Positions 24,831 through 36,147 of a stretch of 64,000 nt of DNA are shown one piece after another (the stretch's first letter is position 1; every line of letters starts with the position of its first letter). The notes beneath the pieces were generated by a model, which was given only the letters and a program-made list of their open reading frames with translations, was not told the origin of the DNA and made no database searches. The stretch lies in contig JAHLJT010000631.1 of the NCBI GenBank assembly GCA_031308135.1, positions 160,246,921 through 160,310,920 on the forward strand, written 5' to 3'. The stretch is from Acheta domesticus. Taxonomy: Eukaryota > Arthropoda > Insecta > Orthoptera > Gryllidae. The position numbers were made by a program, and so were the translations under genes.

Positions 24831-25216
24831 GTCACGTAATAATAGCCATTATAATACAGCTAAATTATAGCACATGATTGGCTAGTGACAGAGAAGTTAT
24901 TTGAATTATAGTTGAGAAGTTATCAATTATCGGTCATCTTTCTATGAAACGCTTCTTTGGGTTGTATGTATTATTGTGTCCAGACAATTCGTGAGGTGGT
25001 GACTGTAAACACGTGCCTGTGTTTCCAAAAGAAAATCGGAATACTGACAACCCCTTGGGGGACTGAACCACTTATTAAAAAATGGGATAGACACTTAATT
25101 TTGATGACATTTCTTTAATAAATTGAATTCTACCTTGACCGTAAACTGCACTTTTGACGTCAAACCATGCTTGCTCATAACTATCTAGACATAACTTTCT
25201 AGAGAACGGCGAAAGC

Positions 25217-25232
25217 TGACCGCTAGGTGGCG
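25217..25232 (+). promoter_or_regulatory. CTCF-like motif, forward
   Basis: TGACCGCTAGGTGGCG fits the general CTCF core (CC-N-C-N-AGGTGGC). The same 16 bases recur in reverse complement at 34991-35006. It may be a regulatory site or just a shared repeat fragment. Confidence 0.3.
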
Positions 25233-25629
25233 TTGCCTGAATTCCATCAGCCACGTACCCCTTCAGTGTAAAAGTTTAACTTATGTTAGTCATTATTTTC
25301 GCAGAAAAAGTACTTTATATAACGCGTAGGAATATTACGTACTCGCTCATACTTTGTTCGTATCTTTATATCACTTCATACTCAAGCATAAAAACCTATC
25401 ATTGCATCATCGTTACTTAATATACTATTGTAATAATGTCATTGCATTCTCTGCAGACTGTTGAATGTTATTTCAATTCTTTACCACATTACTTTGTACT
25501 ACCAGTATCAACGTATTGTTTCCGACGCATAATATACTGCTCACATACCTAAAATGCATGAAAAAGCAGCAACAGCGAAATGCATCATTTATTGAAATAT
25601 CGTACTAACAGCAGAGCAAAGTTTAGGCT

Positions 25630-25850
25630 CTAGTATTATTCACAGGCGACAGACGGACGGACGGATGTATGGACGGATGGGCGGACTTTTGGACGTTTTG
25701 AAAAAAAACAACGTTTTTCGGTATTAGCGAACCGCGAAACGTGTATTTTCGTTGAAATCTAGAAATGGATTTTACGCAGCATTACGTAACTTTCAAGTGC
25801 ATTACTCGGTTTATATGTACATATAAGAGAAATTAATACCTGCTTGTAAC
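25630..25850 (+). repeat. R1-type repeat, 'gacggacg' segment (empty pogo site)
   Basis: A tract of 'gacggacggacgg' variants, then 'gttttgaaaaaaaac', 'gaaacgtgtattttcgttga' and 'ttttacgcagcatta'. The same order occurs at 29860-29979 continued at 30899-31000, where the pogo-like element is inserted. This copy is the uninterrupted version. Confidence 0.7.
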
Positions 25851-26706
25851 TCACAGGCTTGTCAGGTGAAGACATTATGGAAGGATATGTACCAATAGAT
25901 ACCAAGAGGAACTAGGAATGTACCCCACACCAGAAATACAAAACAAGCATGTCATACGCCAGTTTCGAATACATGTAATTGGGCTGGTTTTTTCCAGAAA
26001 CCTCAGTCTCACGATGCCGCCTCACCTGATATTATTTGAAAAAATATTACGGTGAAGGAAATAATAATAATTTGATGAAACTAATCATTTAAGCTTACGT
26101 GGTCTGCAATGAGTTTTGCAGAATTTAATTTAAGTAGTTTAGTTATTTTGCAACCATTCTTTCCACAGTAACAATGCTGACAATGTTACATTAGCATCAA
26201 CATAGCTTTTATTAGTGAACTTTTTTTTTCAAAATTACTAGCTGTTCAAAACATGTTGTAAAATATAATATTTTCGGTACGTGGCAATTACCAAGTGGTT
26301 TACTTGACTTACTTAATATTTACAATTAGCAAATTGTACTTTGTCAAAAAACATATACAATCTTTACATTTTGTAAATTTTCGATCCCTTAATAGAAACA
26401 TGGAAATTACTTTAAGAATGTCATAAAAGAGTGAAACCTGGTTGTACACGCACATTTTCACTGAAAAAATAGGAACTGTCTTGAGAAATACAGAGCGAGC
26501 TTTTCCGAAAATGCACAATTTTGAGTTCACTCTTAAACAAATGATGAGTTGTCGAGGAACGTAATAGTTAACTAGTGGAGCTACAACAGCACATACTTTC
26601 CCGTGTTACTGGAAGCAGCTACGTAGAGTTGAAATATTGCACTTTCTGCCCTACAGCATCTTAGATATTATTTGAAAACGTCCAATTCAATCAAGAAGCG
26701 ATCAAC

Positions 26707-26988
26707 CACGGTGTAAGATATATAGATGTGTTAACTAGCCGCCTTTGGGGCAAATTTTCTGAAGCCAGTTTGAGGCTAGTTCCTTGCTTGTCCATACGGT
26801 GCGCACAATCGGTCTGGGTCGCGGTGTAAGATATACATCTTAAGATGACATCTTAAATCGTGGCTGTTACACATTACACTTGCCCAAATGAGACCCAAAG
26901 ATCGCAGCACGTATATGCGAAACTGTGAGAACTAGACTCGCATAATCTTCAGTTTTAGACTGGGAGTGAACACACATCTTACACAGTG
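26707..26988 (+). mobile_element. MITE M1 (TIR CACGGTGTAAGATATATAG)
   Basis: Left end CACGGTGTAAGATATATAG and right end (reverse complement) CACTGTGTAAGATGTGTG form degenerate terminal inverted repeats. The internal 'tctgaagccagtttgaggct' and 'agttccttgcttgtccatac' match MITE M2 (49827-50129) on the opposite strand. A second internal 'gcggtgtaagatatacatc' suggests a nested or rearranged end. No ORF. CAC-starting TIRs with a 3-bp target duplication (seen in M2) would fit a CACTA-like origin, which is inference. Confidence 0.7.
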
Positions 26989-29164
26989 CGAACAACTCAC
27001 TATTTCCATCGCAGTGTTGTCAAAACTATGTGAATCCCACAACTGCATAAAAATATAATACAAAAGTTTTGTAAACGTGTATTGGAAAAAGAAGTCTGAT
27101 ACCATGCAGCTCTGTCAAGTCACAACAATGACACGTAATTCACAGAAATTCACGACAGCGGAACGCAACAACTGAATTCAGCAATTTTTATTTCCAATAT
27201 TTGAAAAGAAATAATTTCTTTAAAGATTAATATGTAAATGTATAACAAAAGGTCGAATGTATAAACTAACAAAAATAGTATACAAAATTGCAAATTTTAA
27301 TTTAGCACGCATTCGACTGTCTGAAACGCAGTAAATTGGTAGCGGGCTATTATGTTTGTCACGAAATTATAGACAAAACTACTCGTATTTTCAAAAAAAA
27401 TAAAGCATGACCTTATTTGAAGATTTTGTAGTTTAGTAGTTTTGATAAATATTCAGAATACCAGCTGCCATCTATGGTCGGCGAAAGTACATTTTTTGCC
27501 ATTTTCTTTATTTTTCGGTATCCTAATGGGGGAAAGGAAATATTAATTTTAAAATATTAGAGAACACAAAAACCTCATCCTAAATGGCAATTTTCTTTGA
27601 AACATTTGTAGCCATTTTTAAGAAAATGGCGTTTTAGCGCTACTAAGCGCTAATTTGAAGCTCTTTTTCAAAGAAAGTTTTTGAGTTTTCAAGGAACGTC
27701 ATTTGTAGCACTTACATTCATCAATATAATGTTTACAAATTGCTGTTAATGTGCTTTTAACGTTTTTTAGTGTATCACGACATTTAGAATTATCTTCACA
27801 GTAATCTTCACATTCTCGACAGTAAAACGCTTTTTAGTGTTTCAAGAATAATCTTCACCAATGTGGCAATCTTAATCCCAAGGAACTAGTTCACATGAAT
27901 ATGTGGTAAAATAACAATTCGAGGATTCCAGGAGATTCAATATTTTTCATAAATGTTGGATGTGTTTATCATTTATGTTTTTGAACAAAACTGGATTTTT
28001 AATAAGTACATTTAAAATATTTATTGAACAGAACCTACAAACATTTGATACTATTAACGTATTCTAGTGTAAGCCAGGCGTTGCTTTCCTTAGAGAATAT
28101 TGCTCGACTGTTTCACCGTTTACGCGGAGAAACGAGGAAATGCTCCGCGCAGGAGACGCCGCCGTCTGCAATGTCGTAGCGCCCGGTTTGAATTTCGCGC
28201 ACGAAGTGATTTCAATTTTCTCAAAGACAAATTTTTTTTCGGAAAAACTGGACCTGCCGTTTTTTATGACGTGCAACACAGAATATGGGGTATTTTTTTG
28301 TAACGGGAGCTTCTAGACATCCTGTATATCTGCAAATGCATTAATGTATAAAACCACTCGTTATATAAATGACAATGAGTGAGATATATTTTAAAAATAG
28401 AGTTGCATAATAGTTTTAAATTACAAAAGCTTGTGTTAAAATGGTTTTTATGTCATGTTATTCAGTGCGTCCTTTCTGCCCGTTCAAAAAGTGTAAAGAA
28501 AACATTTGGCAACATTGGGAACAAATCTTGTTTTAATATTGCCCATATTTTACTCAAATTGGCGCGAAAAGTGTAACATTTTCAAAAAATGTACCTGATG
28601 TTAATTAAAGAGCTCATTTACTCAAAAAAAATTTTTATCGTAAGAAATTTATTATATCTCTTTGAGAGTGTATCATTCTATTCTAGCAAGAAATTTAAAG
28701 AAAAGAAATTGAAGACGTGTCTGAGAGCATTTTGAAAATATCCCAGGGACTTTATGTAAAGAAGCCCCAAAATTCAAAGAATACAAATTCATATTCACAG
28801 ACGAGCCAGATTATCCAGGAAGTTTGGATTTGGATTTGGATCCAGGTCATTTTGGAAAATTCTACGTATCCTGTCCACTTACTTAGTCCCACAAAGATAA
28901 CACATTCCCCTAAGACAGGTTCCTCTACGCAGTCAGACATCATTTTGTGGGCCTACACAACGAAAAATCGACAGATGGAAAAAGTCTGTCTGTTCGTCCG
29001 TCCGCCCATCTTCCCATGTGTTTGTCCGTCTGTTTGTTCATTTGTCCGTCCGTCTATCCTTCCGATCATGGTCAAAGCTAGAACCTAAACCAATCACCCG
29101 GTTTCAACGTTCCAATGGCTCCAACATTTTAAAAAAAAATTCTAGTAACTATCAAAGGGCCCTC
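26989..29164. repeat. Intergenic with R1 segments
   Basis: 27350-27900 holds R1 modules ('gagaaaatggcgttttagcg' at about 27630, 'gagttttcaaggaacgtcat'). 28390-29160 holds another ('actcaaattggcgcgaaaa', 'tttcaaaaaatgtacctgat', 'gaaaatatcccagggactt', then a 'gtccgtccg' tract). The order matches 1924-2420. The remainder is AT-rich with no gene. Confidence 0.55.
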
Positions 29165-29245
29165 ACGTGTAGCTCATTGATCAGCGTGCTCGCTTTCCGT
29201 GATGCAACCCCCCGGTTCGATTCCCGGTCGTGCAAGATTATAGTA
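29165..29245 (+). mobile_element. tRNA-derived SINE head
   Basis: A-box-like TAGCTCATTGATCAG (29170-29184) and perfect B box GGTTCGATTCC (29214-29224). The T-stem has a C:C mismatch and no acceptor stem pairs, so this is a tRNA-derived SINE head and not a tRNA gene. It interrupts R1-type sequence. The 3' extent is uncertain. Confidence 0.6.
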
Positions 29246-29419
29246 TGATTTATCCTTGCAATGTCTCAGTATATGTTGCTGTGTGACGAAGCTCACTTTT
29301 CAGGTTAAAAAGATCAGAATACGGCTTAGGGATGTCTATGTGCTAACCACACGTGACCGCAAGGCACCGCTGGTAGGCCCACGCTTGGTCAATGGCTATT
29401 ACGCTAGTCTCATGGTGGT

Positions 29420-29979
29420 AGTCTCATTTTCAGCAAGCACTCAGTATTTTCGAAAATTGCAAAAAATTAATATTTTAAAACTACAAAATTGAAGATAGAT
29501 ATTTTTCAATTTTGTGTTCACTAAAATTTGCAAAATTTCTGCTTGAAATAAATGCAATTTATAAAAACCATTTTCTCAAAAACAGTTTCAATTTTTTTCG
29601 ATTGTTTTTTCTTCTGATAGAATAACGGTTAAAAAAAGGGTGCAGGTGTCTTTTATTCAACCCTCTGAATTTTCGAAAATTGCAAATTTTAAAATAATTC
29701 GAGAATTGTTGCGCTGTTGTAGCACCATTACTTTATTACATACTGTTGTATTAAACTCTTAAAAGTAGTAGGCGGAGAGCAAGGCAAATGATTTCGGCTT
29801 CGCCACCAATGAACATCTTCATTGTTTTATTATTTACGAATGGTTTGGATGTTAGTGCCCTTCATAAACGGACGGGCAGACGGATATTCAGACATACAGA
29901 CGGAAGGAAGGACAGACAGACAGACGGACGTTTTGAAAAAAAACTACGTTTTCCCTTTTAGGGGTCCCCATAACGTGTT
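29420..29979 (+). repeat. R1 segments flanking left of pogo-like element
   Basis: 29440-29745 has 'tttcgaaaattgcaaa' and 'aactacaaaattgaagatag' as in R1. 29860-29979 has the 'gacagacagacggacgtttt' tract and ends at 'cataacgtgtt', directly abutting the TIR at 29980. The repeat resumes after 30898. Confidence 0.65.
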
Positions 29980-30898
29980 CAGTCGATTCAGTTTATAGTG
30001 AACTTCTGGGGACAAACATTTTTAGTTCAGTATATAAGAGATTTACTATATCCGATGATGTCAAAATTAAATAGAATTTCTCCACAATTATTGATTTTAG
30101 AAATCTAGAGATAAAGCAAGATATATTAATAAAATGAACTGAAAATTTCAATGTCTTTATTGTTCTTAAAAATCAACTACTTTCAATTGTTGGCTGCGTA
30201 CATATTTCATTAGTAATTTCTCGAGATTCTCGTCCAGAGTTCGTTCTCTCCCCATCGATGCCTGCTGTACTGTTGGAAGGGCCACTCTTCGAAGCCTCTT
30301 TCGCCTAATAACATACGATTTCCTTTCGGTATCGGGATGGCGCAAGCGGCATATGAGACTGATCGCTTTTCCGCGCGCCATGGCGGGAATCGCCAGGCTG
30401 TGGCAGTCACGTGCTTCCTGATGCCTCCGTAGAAGACAACGCACTTTGCCCCACGGAATATCAAGTAACATGAAACTTGAAACTGAAGCAAACAATTGTG
30501 TGTCGCACCAGTTAAAGCTTATGGCTACACGACCTTTGGTACACGACCTTTGTTTCCACTGTGAGGCTGAGTGGCATGAGGTCATTAGTCCCCATTTTTG
30601 ATTCGCTACCTTCACCTCAGGGGAAACTTCTTCGATTGTGACCTTTGACAGATATTTTTTCAAGCTGCCTAGTGTTGGAATTTGTGGCACTGAGGCGATA
30701 TATTCTTTTCCAGCAGGGAATTAATTTCCAGGTCGTTGTGTTTCCTATAACCGAGGTTCACTATAATATAGGCTCAGTTTCACTATTACCGAATCTTCTT
30801 ATTCAAATTTGTAATGTAAGTGAAAGGGGATCAGTGACTTAAGTTCACTATAACGGAGGGTTCACTATATCGGAGTTAACTATAACCGCAGTCGACAG
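29980..30898 (-). mobile_element. Pogo/Tigger-like TIR element, ~0.92 kb, nested in R1
   Basis: Left end CAGTCGATTCAGTTTATAG and right end (reverse complement) CTGTCGACTGCGGTTATAG are imperfect inverted repeats that extend through 'tagtgaac'. Subterminal 'ggttcactata' repeats precede the right end. CAGT-type ends with 'ggttata' phrases are typical of pogo/Tigger elements. Flanking R1 sequence rejoins as 'aacgtgt|tattt', matching uninterrupted 'aacgtgtattttcg' at about 25738, so the target was TA (left copy now TT). It lacks a recognisable transposase, hence non-autonomous. Confidence 0.8.
30166..30690 (-). other. Unrecognised 174-codon ORF inside pogo-like element
   Basis: This is the longest ORF in this part of the window and fills more than half of the 919-base transposon. 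The deduced protein is basic in its C-terminal half ('RKSYVIRRKRLRRV' near residue 125) with scattered Cys/His but no ordered zinc motif and no CENP-B/HTH or DDE signature I can recognise. It might be a remnant of the element's own gene, a captured fragment, or chance. An overlapping 93-codon ORF in another frame weakens the coding case. Confidence 0.2.
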
Positions 30899-31000
30899 TA
30901 TTTCCGATGAAATCGTAAACTCGATTTTCCGCAGCATTATATAACTCTCTATAGTACACAGGCATTCCATATATACGTCCGTTTACAAGAAAGTAATAAT
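30899..31000 (+). repeat. R1 continuation right of pogo-like insertion
   Basis: 'tatttccgatgaaatcgtaa' and 'attttccgcagcattatata' continue the repeat interrupted at 29979. It is colinear with about 25743-25800. Confidence 0.65.
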
Positions 31001-32267
31001 GTAGGGAATATACAATAAGTTCATGATTGAGAAATTTCATTGAAATGTGATTTGAGCAATTAAAATTCTGGTATGGACTTGGTGTAAAGCGTATGATTTA
31101 ATAGTCCAGTTTGGCTGTAGGTTATGAAGGATACTGCACTGTGCGCGGACACGAGTGTGAGCACCTGCAGATTGGGGCGGAGATTCTGGACGCGTGCAAT
31201 CACCAACTCCATTCCTCCCTCTCTCCTGTCAGAATTTTGCCATTGCCAATAATCTAATCCACCACGACTTCCCACATTTACCCATCACTCAAGTCACTCC
31301 TCATTCTCAAACCTGCTTCTACTAAAATATCTGAATCTCCGCCTCCAGAACAGCCCTCGTTCTATTTCTCTCTCTACTTCTTCATTAACTTCATTATCCA
31401 CGTGTCGTTGGTTTGCATTCACTACGTGGATTGCATTTCTTACAAGGCCTCTCCCGTCCCGTTGCTACGTCCACGTCTCCTTCACCGATCGTTCCCCTCC
31501 CGCTTGGCACATGACCGTTGCACCCGTCGCCTCCCGGCGCTGCCCCCGTCACAGTGGCTGTCGCTGCCACCGCTTCCCGTCCGCCCCCTGCCCCGCAGCG
31601 CCGTCTCAATAATGCAGCGCGCTGCCCGGGGCGGCCGTGTCGCATTAACGCGCGCGTCGCCCGCGGGCGCGCGCTCAATGTTGCACGCTGTCGCGCCGCC
31701 GCCAATCGCCCGCACGCTCATCCGCCGCCCACTTGATCCCACGCCCTTGCTCGCTCACCTCCCTCCCTCCTCCCCCCTATGGCCTACCCCGCACCTACCC
31801 TCCCCTTGCTGAGTTGGCTGCTGCCCATTTCCCGCCCTTCGGTCGTCCCTCTCGCACCTTCTGTTCAAAGAAATTCATAAAGAGAAGGGCCAAAGGGATA
31901 AGCTGATTCAGTTATTTATCAGAAAGAATAACCAATGAAAAATATGTTTCTTTGCATCAGAATACAATTTTCGATAGTAATTCTCGTATATGTATTTTAA
32001 CAAATGAATAAATAAAATTTGTTAAATCATAAAAATATAACACACACTCTCATCTATTTTCCTTCAATTTTTTATCAACTTTAAAGAAATGGTTAAATAT
32101 CAATATTATATATCAATATTAAACAATATCAATATTGTTATATTTATTTGTTTGTAAAGCTTACGAGTAAGACAGTATTTCATAAGTAACTTCTTTCGCC
32201 TTGAATCAATAATTTAAAATAATTGATTAAATTAGCCTTAAATCAATAATTAAAAAGTTAATGGAGT
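31001..32267. other. Intergenic with CpG-rich island 31430-31850
   Basis: The island is about 420 bases, very CpG-rich in 31540-31720, turning C-rich/pyrimidine-rich to 31850. ORFs overlap on both strands (72-136 codons) without homology. The flanks are AT-rich and empty. Confidence 0.5.
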
Positions 32268-32515
32268 GGAATTGTGTTAGCGCCCAGGCTTAACACCACT
32301 GGTGCCCGGATTCGATCCCCAGCAAATGGATTTGGAATTGGTAGTGGACAAAGAGAGCCCTCGATAGGTTTCGCTGCGGTTTTCCCGTTTGCTCTGCGTC
32401 TCATTACACTATATCTGTGTCATCATTTTACCTATCATCTACTCATTAGATCATAACGCTTAGATCTCAATTATCTCATTAGGTCTTTAAACGTAAGTAA
32501 ATAAATACAGTAAAA
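32268..32515 (+). mobile_element. tRNA-derived SINE
   Basis: A-box-like 'tgtgttagcgcccagg' (about 32273-32289), B-box-like GATTCGATCCC (32309-32319), a body of about 180 bases and a 3' (AAAT)-type tail 'aagtaaataaatac' ending near 32515. This is a typical SINE layout. No second copy was seen in the window. Confidence 0.6.
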
Positions 32516-33449
32516 TCTAAGCCGAAATCGGTCAGGGCGAAAACAATCCCATTTAGGGAAATTTCTGTTTTATGCAGGGTTATCCATTTTATTACACTTT
32601 TGATATTGATATTTCCGTCCTGAAACTAGTAAATTGCATGATTTTATTACAATTATTAAAATGCATTAACATGTATGTATGGAAGCAATCACCAATAAAT
32701 GAATATTAAACATTCTTTATTGACAGATTCTGAGTTTTTCTTGATTTTATATGTTTGCCCCTTTCAACTAAGGTTAGAGTTTTATGTCATTGTTTTTTTC
32801 AATCATTGTTAAACTGGTTGTGAAACTCATAAAAATGCACACCACCCCACTGCCTACTGGCTGCAGTTGGACTGCTTGCTGACTCAACGCAAAATGACTC
32901 ACAACCGTAAGTATTTCTGATAACCTTGCATGGCCTTTATCAATGAGTCTCTAACCGAGAGGTTACGATTTTCAACGCGCGGCAGGTAGACGCGTGAATG
33001 GAAACCATGCGCGTACGCTCAGAGTCGGGAGGGAGGGAATTCCGCTATGGCCTGTTCTTGAGAGACAAGCGACCCCAAAGTCAAATTCTACTCTGACAGC
33101 TGAAGACCCTCTCGTTCACTATGCTGCTGCCAGGACTAAATCGCATATCACAGGGATAGAAAATTTAAAACAGACTTGCAGAGCCATTCATTTCATTAAG
33201 AATATTTCGCGAATATCTGCCAATTGCATTAAATTCATAGGAATTCCGTTTCATAAAGCTTTTTTTTCAGTAAGAAAACCCATTTCATTTCCACCTCGGA
33301 CAGGTTCTATTTTATGCTGTTCAAAATGTCATTTAGCTTCACAAGCCTGAGACATTTTACGGTTAAGGCAGGTTTCCGGTTTATACTGGTTCCTGTTTAC
33401 ACAGATTATACTGTATATGCAATATAATTTGAATTTATAGAAACATTTT

Positions 33450-33670
33450 ATTACATTGTTCCAAAAGACCATTTCGCATGTATCTTACTCATTTGATATT
33501 TTCATCAAAATTTTCATATTCTCCTTTCCCTCCAAAACTCCCTCCAAGTCAAACAACACTTACTTTCCTGCCTTCTTCATTTTAACAATTTTCTCTTAAA
33601 TATGTACGCCATGTAACTACTTCTAAAAAACAAAACCTCTCTCAACTTGAAGACACTTTGCAAGGATAGT
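33450..33670 (+). repeat. Diverged direct repeat, left copy
   Basis: 'ccctccaagtcaaacaacac' and flanks match 34200-34440 ('tcctccaagtcaaacaacac'), same orientation, about 750 bases apart. Both are followed by similar 'ctcctaaat..gcgcc'-type sequence. No TG..CA ends, so not an LTR pair that I can support. Confidence 0.65.
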
Positions 33671-34199
33671 AAACTCGTTTCATTCCAAGACATGAGCATT
33701 TGCCTCTCTTCATTCGTTTCATCTGTAACTTGTTTCCTTCTAGAGCACTCGTAATTCAAAACGTGTCTTCTGAAGATCTCAGACATTGCCGCTTGTGTCT
33801 TAAGGAAGAAGGCCCGAGAAATCTGGTTAAAACTCTGCAGAGGGGTCTTCCGTCGATGGCAAAACTTTTAATGAGCGGATGTGCGCCTCTGGGCTCATAA
33901 TACCTCGCGCGCGGCGCCCGGCAGGGGTGGCAAACAGAGCGCACAAGGGGAGCTGTCACGCAGCTGCTCCACGCCATGACGCGTATGTTCCAGGGCAGCT
34001 CAATAAGTGTTTGCGTTTTCCTTCTAATCGTCTGTAGGTCGTCTGTACGGCTTTGAGCACGTACCACCCGTAAGATGTTCACCTTGCTTAGAGTAAGTTT
34101 CAGCATTATCATCGAATGTGCGCTTGAGTTGACGCAACGTAAACATGACTACATCCCTCCGTTAGCATAAAAAGAAAAGGATTTCATTGTCCTTTTTTG

Positions 34200-34440
34200 A
34201 GATACTAATGTGTACCAACAGCTTACATTCTTAAAATACTTTCGTCCCAATATGGTTGATATTTTTTCAAAAAATTCCATACTCCACTTTTCCTCCAAAA
34301 CTTCCTCCAAGTCAAACAACACTTACTTCTGCCTTCTCATGATTTTACAGCAACTTTCTCCTAAATTTGTGCGCCTAACTGCTCCTGAAAAGATAATATG
34401 TTTTCCCTTGGTGAAGAGTTTACCAATGGATTGAACCATT
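34200..34440 (+). repeat. Diverged direct repeat, right copy
   Basis: Partner of 33450-33670. The sequence between the copies (33670-34200) has no recognised coding content. Confidence 0.65.
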
Positions 34441-34990
34441 GGTATTGCATAACATAGACTTATATATTGCATATACTAGACATCGGATGTTTAGGGAAAT
34501 CCCTATTTTTTCTAGCGAACTTATTTAAAGGCTGATAATATATGTGCACGAATCATGACTAATGATGACATATGAGGAAATTTTATAATGCTTATTTTTG
34601 CTTATTTTAGGAAAATGCCTTTTTTGCATAAATGCTTTTTCTTTAGAATTATTGCACGTTTTTTCCTTTTATGTATTATTTTTATATATCATGCTAAGAT
34701 ATCGGAAAATCGGCCATGGTCCAACCTGACCATTCATTAGGAAACCTGCAATTCACGTATTTGTATTTTTGAAATACGGGAGAATTCCTAAAAGTATACC
34801 GACATATTTTTTCCATTTCCCTATTCCATAAATACTAGCCATGTTCTGAGAAAATGGTGGGTTGACAATACACCGGGGGCACGTTTTGAGTGGAAATAAA
34901 TGTAAATTCCCAAAAGGTATCAGTGAGGCTAATTTTGGACTTCTAAAATATATGCCAGACACATCAGTAGATAACCGTATGTATTGTAAC

Positions 34991-35006
34991 CGCCACCTAG
35001 CGGTCA
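34991..35006 (-). promoter_or_regulatory. CTCF-like motif, reverse
   Basis: CGCCACCTAGCGGTCA is the exact reverse complement of 25217-25232. The two face each other across about 9.8 kb. Confidence 0.3.
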
Positions 35007-35377
35007 CATCTGAAACTGCGATCAACAGACGCAACGCGATGTCTCCAAATATGAAATTGACGAAGTTACGACGAACCCATAGAGATGACGCCACAGCACG
35101 TTAGAACGAGTATCGCATTTCCACAGTGAATGAGCACAGCCAATCAGGAAATTCCTTCAAATATTGCGGATTGTCGCCCAGAACTGGAAGAAACCCGACA
35201 TTTTAGATCGAGGCGCCGACGTGGAAACTTGAAGAGCGAAGTCCTGAGCTGCGTGGATTTGGCGTATTTCAGTATTCTAAAAGCTTATTAAAGGTAACAA
35301 ATTCTTTATCATGAAGTTATTACTACTGGAAATAGTCTAGAACAAATGCTAATATGTATTAATATTATATTGATCAT

Positions 35378-35385
35378 ACGAGCAT
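35378..35385 (+). repeat. 8-bp target site duplication, left
   Basis: ACGAGCAT directly left of the TIR that starts at 35386. It matches ACGAGCGT at 39407-39414 in 7 of 8 bases. Confidence 0.75.
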
Positions 35386-35800
35386 TAGGGTGTCCTTTGT
35401 TTTCCGACTTTCAAATTTTTGACCGTTCACCCTCCAATTTTGTTCCAATGATCTTAAAACATGCCTTTACAAAATTTTGTTGAGATCGGAGCATTCTAAC
35501 CCGTGCCGACTTGAGCGCGAATTCGCATGACGGACATGTCCAGAGATATCATCAACCGCTGAGTCAGGCCCGAGCACAACAATACATGAATTTTAATCGA
35601 TCGTGTCACTCGTGTTGCTAATCTAACATAATGTCATATGCAGTGCCGAAGAACGTGTGTCTTTAATAGGAGATAGTATTAATTATTTATATAAAACTCC
35701 AAATAACTGGACACAATTTACCATGAAATAAACAAGTGCTTGAAGTTTTATTTTATAACATATGGGAAGTTAAATGAACAGTTAGTGCAATGAACAGTTA

Positions 35801-36147
35801 GTGCAAGCAAAACTTGTGGTTCGTGAGTGCATGATATTTTGGAAGAAAGCAAGAATTCCGACAAGAGCTAATCAGCATTGTTCAAAAAAACTTAAATTGT
35901 ACTATTCGGAGGGAAGAAAATTACACAAAACGCAAGCCAGTGTGAAGATATTTGGAAGCACCGTGGAAAGTTTAAAAATAATTTGAACAATCTATTTGAT
36001 ATTGCACATCCGAATGCTTTACAAATGATTACGTTGGAAGAAGACAGGATGTTTTTATTTCGGCAGAGACAGTCAGGATGTAAAAGCTATATTGCAGGAC
36101 TAGACGAAAGGACAAAAGAAAGGGTGCAACAAAGATCAATACAATAA
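35801..36147 (+). pseudogene. Decayed ORF of unknown TE-associated family
   Basis: Two overlapping reading frames give one apparent protein. The first (from about 35801) contains 'FWKKARIPTRANQHC' and 'KKLKLYYSEGRKLHKT'. After a frameshift near 35975-35985 the second reads 'LNNLFDIAHPNALQM', 'LEEDRMFLFRQRQSG' and 'YIAGLDERTKERVQQ', ending at a stop near 36147. From memory this pattern resembles a family of uncharacterised, repeat-associated insect proteins; I cannot name it or assign a catalytic role. It lies inside the 4-kb TIR element in the plus direction and may be part of that element's gene. No DDE motif is visible. Confidence 0.55.

Larger units (their letters stand above)
23613..26706. 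other. Intergenic; CpG island, palindrome, R1 fragment
   Basis: No coding homology. It contains a CpG/C-rich island at 24060-24330 with a G-run of about 15 near 24128, a palindromic hAT-like end at 24735-24830, a CTCF-like motif at 25217-25232 and an R1-type segment at 25630-25850. Outside these it is AT-rich and uninformative. Confidence 0.5.
32516..35385. other. Intergenic, AT-rich; local direct repeat
   Basis: No gene recognised. It contains a diverged direct repeat (33450-33670 and 34200-34440), a small GC-rich patch near 33890-33985, and the CTCF-like motif at 34991-35006. Confidence 0.5.

Noticed and set aside
28717..29088. 123-codon ORF with repeated CPSVCPSVRP-type residues
   Set aside because: It is the translation of the 'gtccgtctgt' tract of repeat R1.
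33450..34440. LTR retrotransposon with 220-bp LTRs
   Set aside because: No TG...CA ends, primer-binding site, polypurine tract or target duplication visible.
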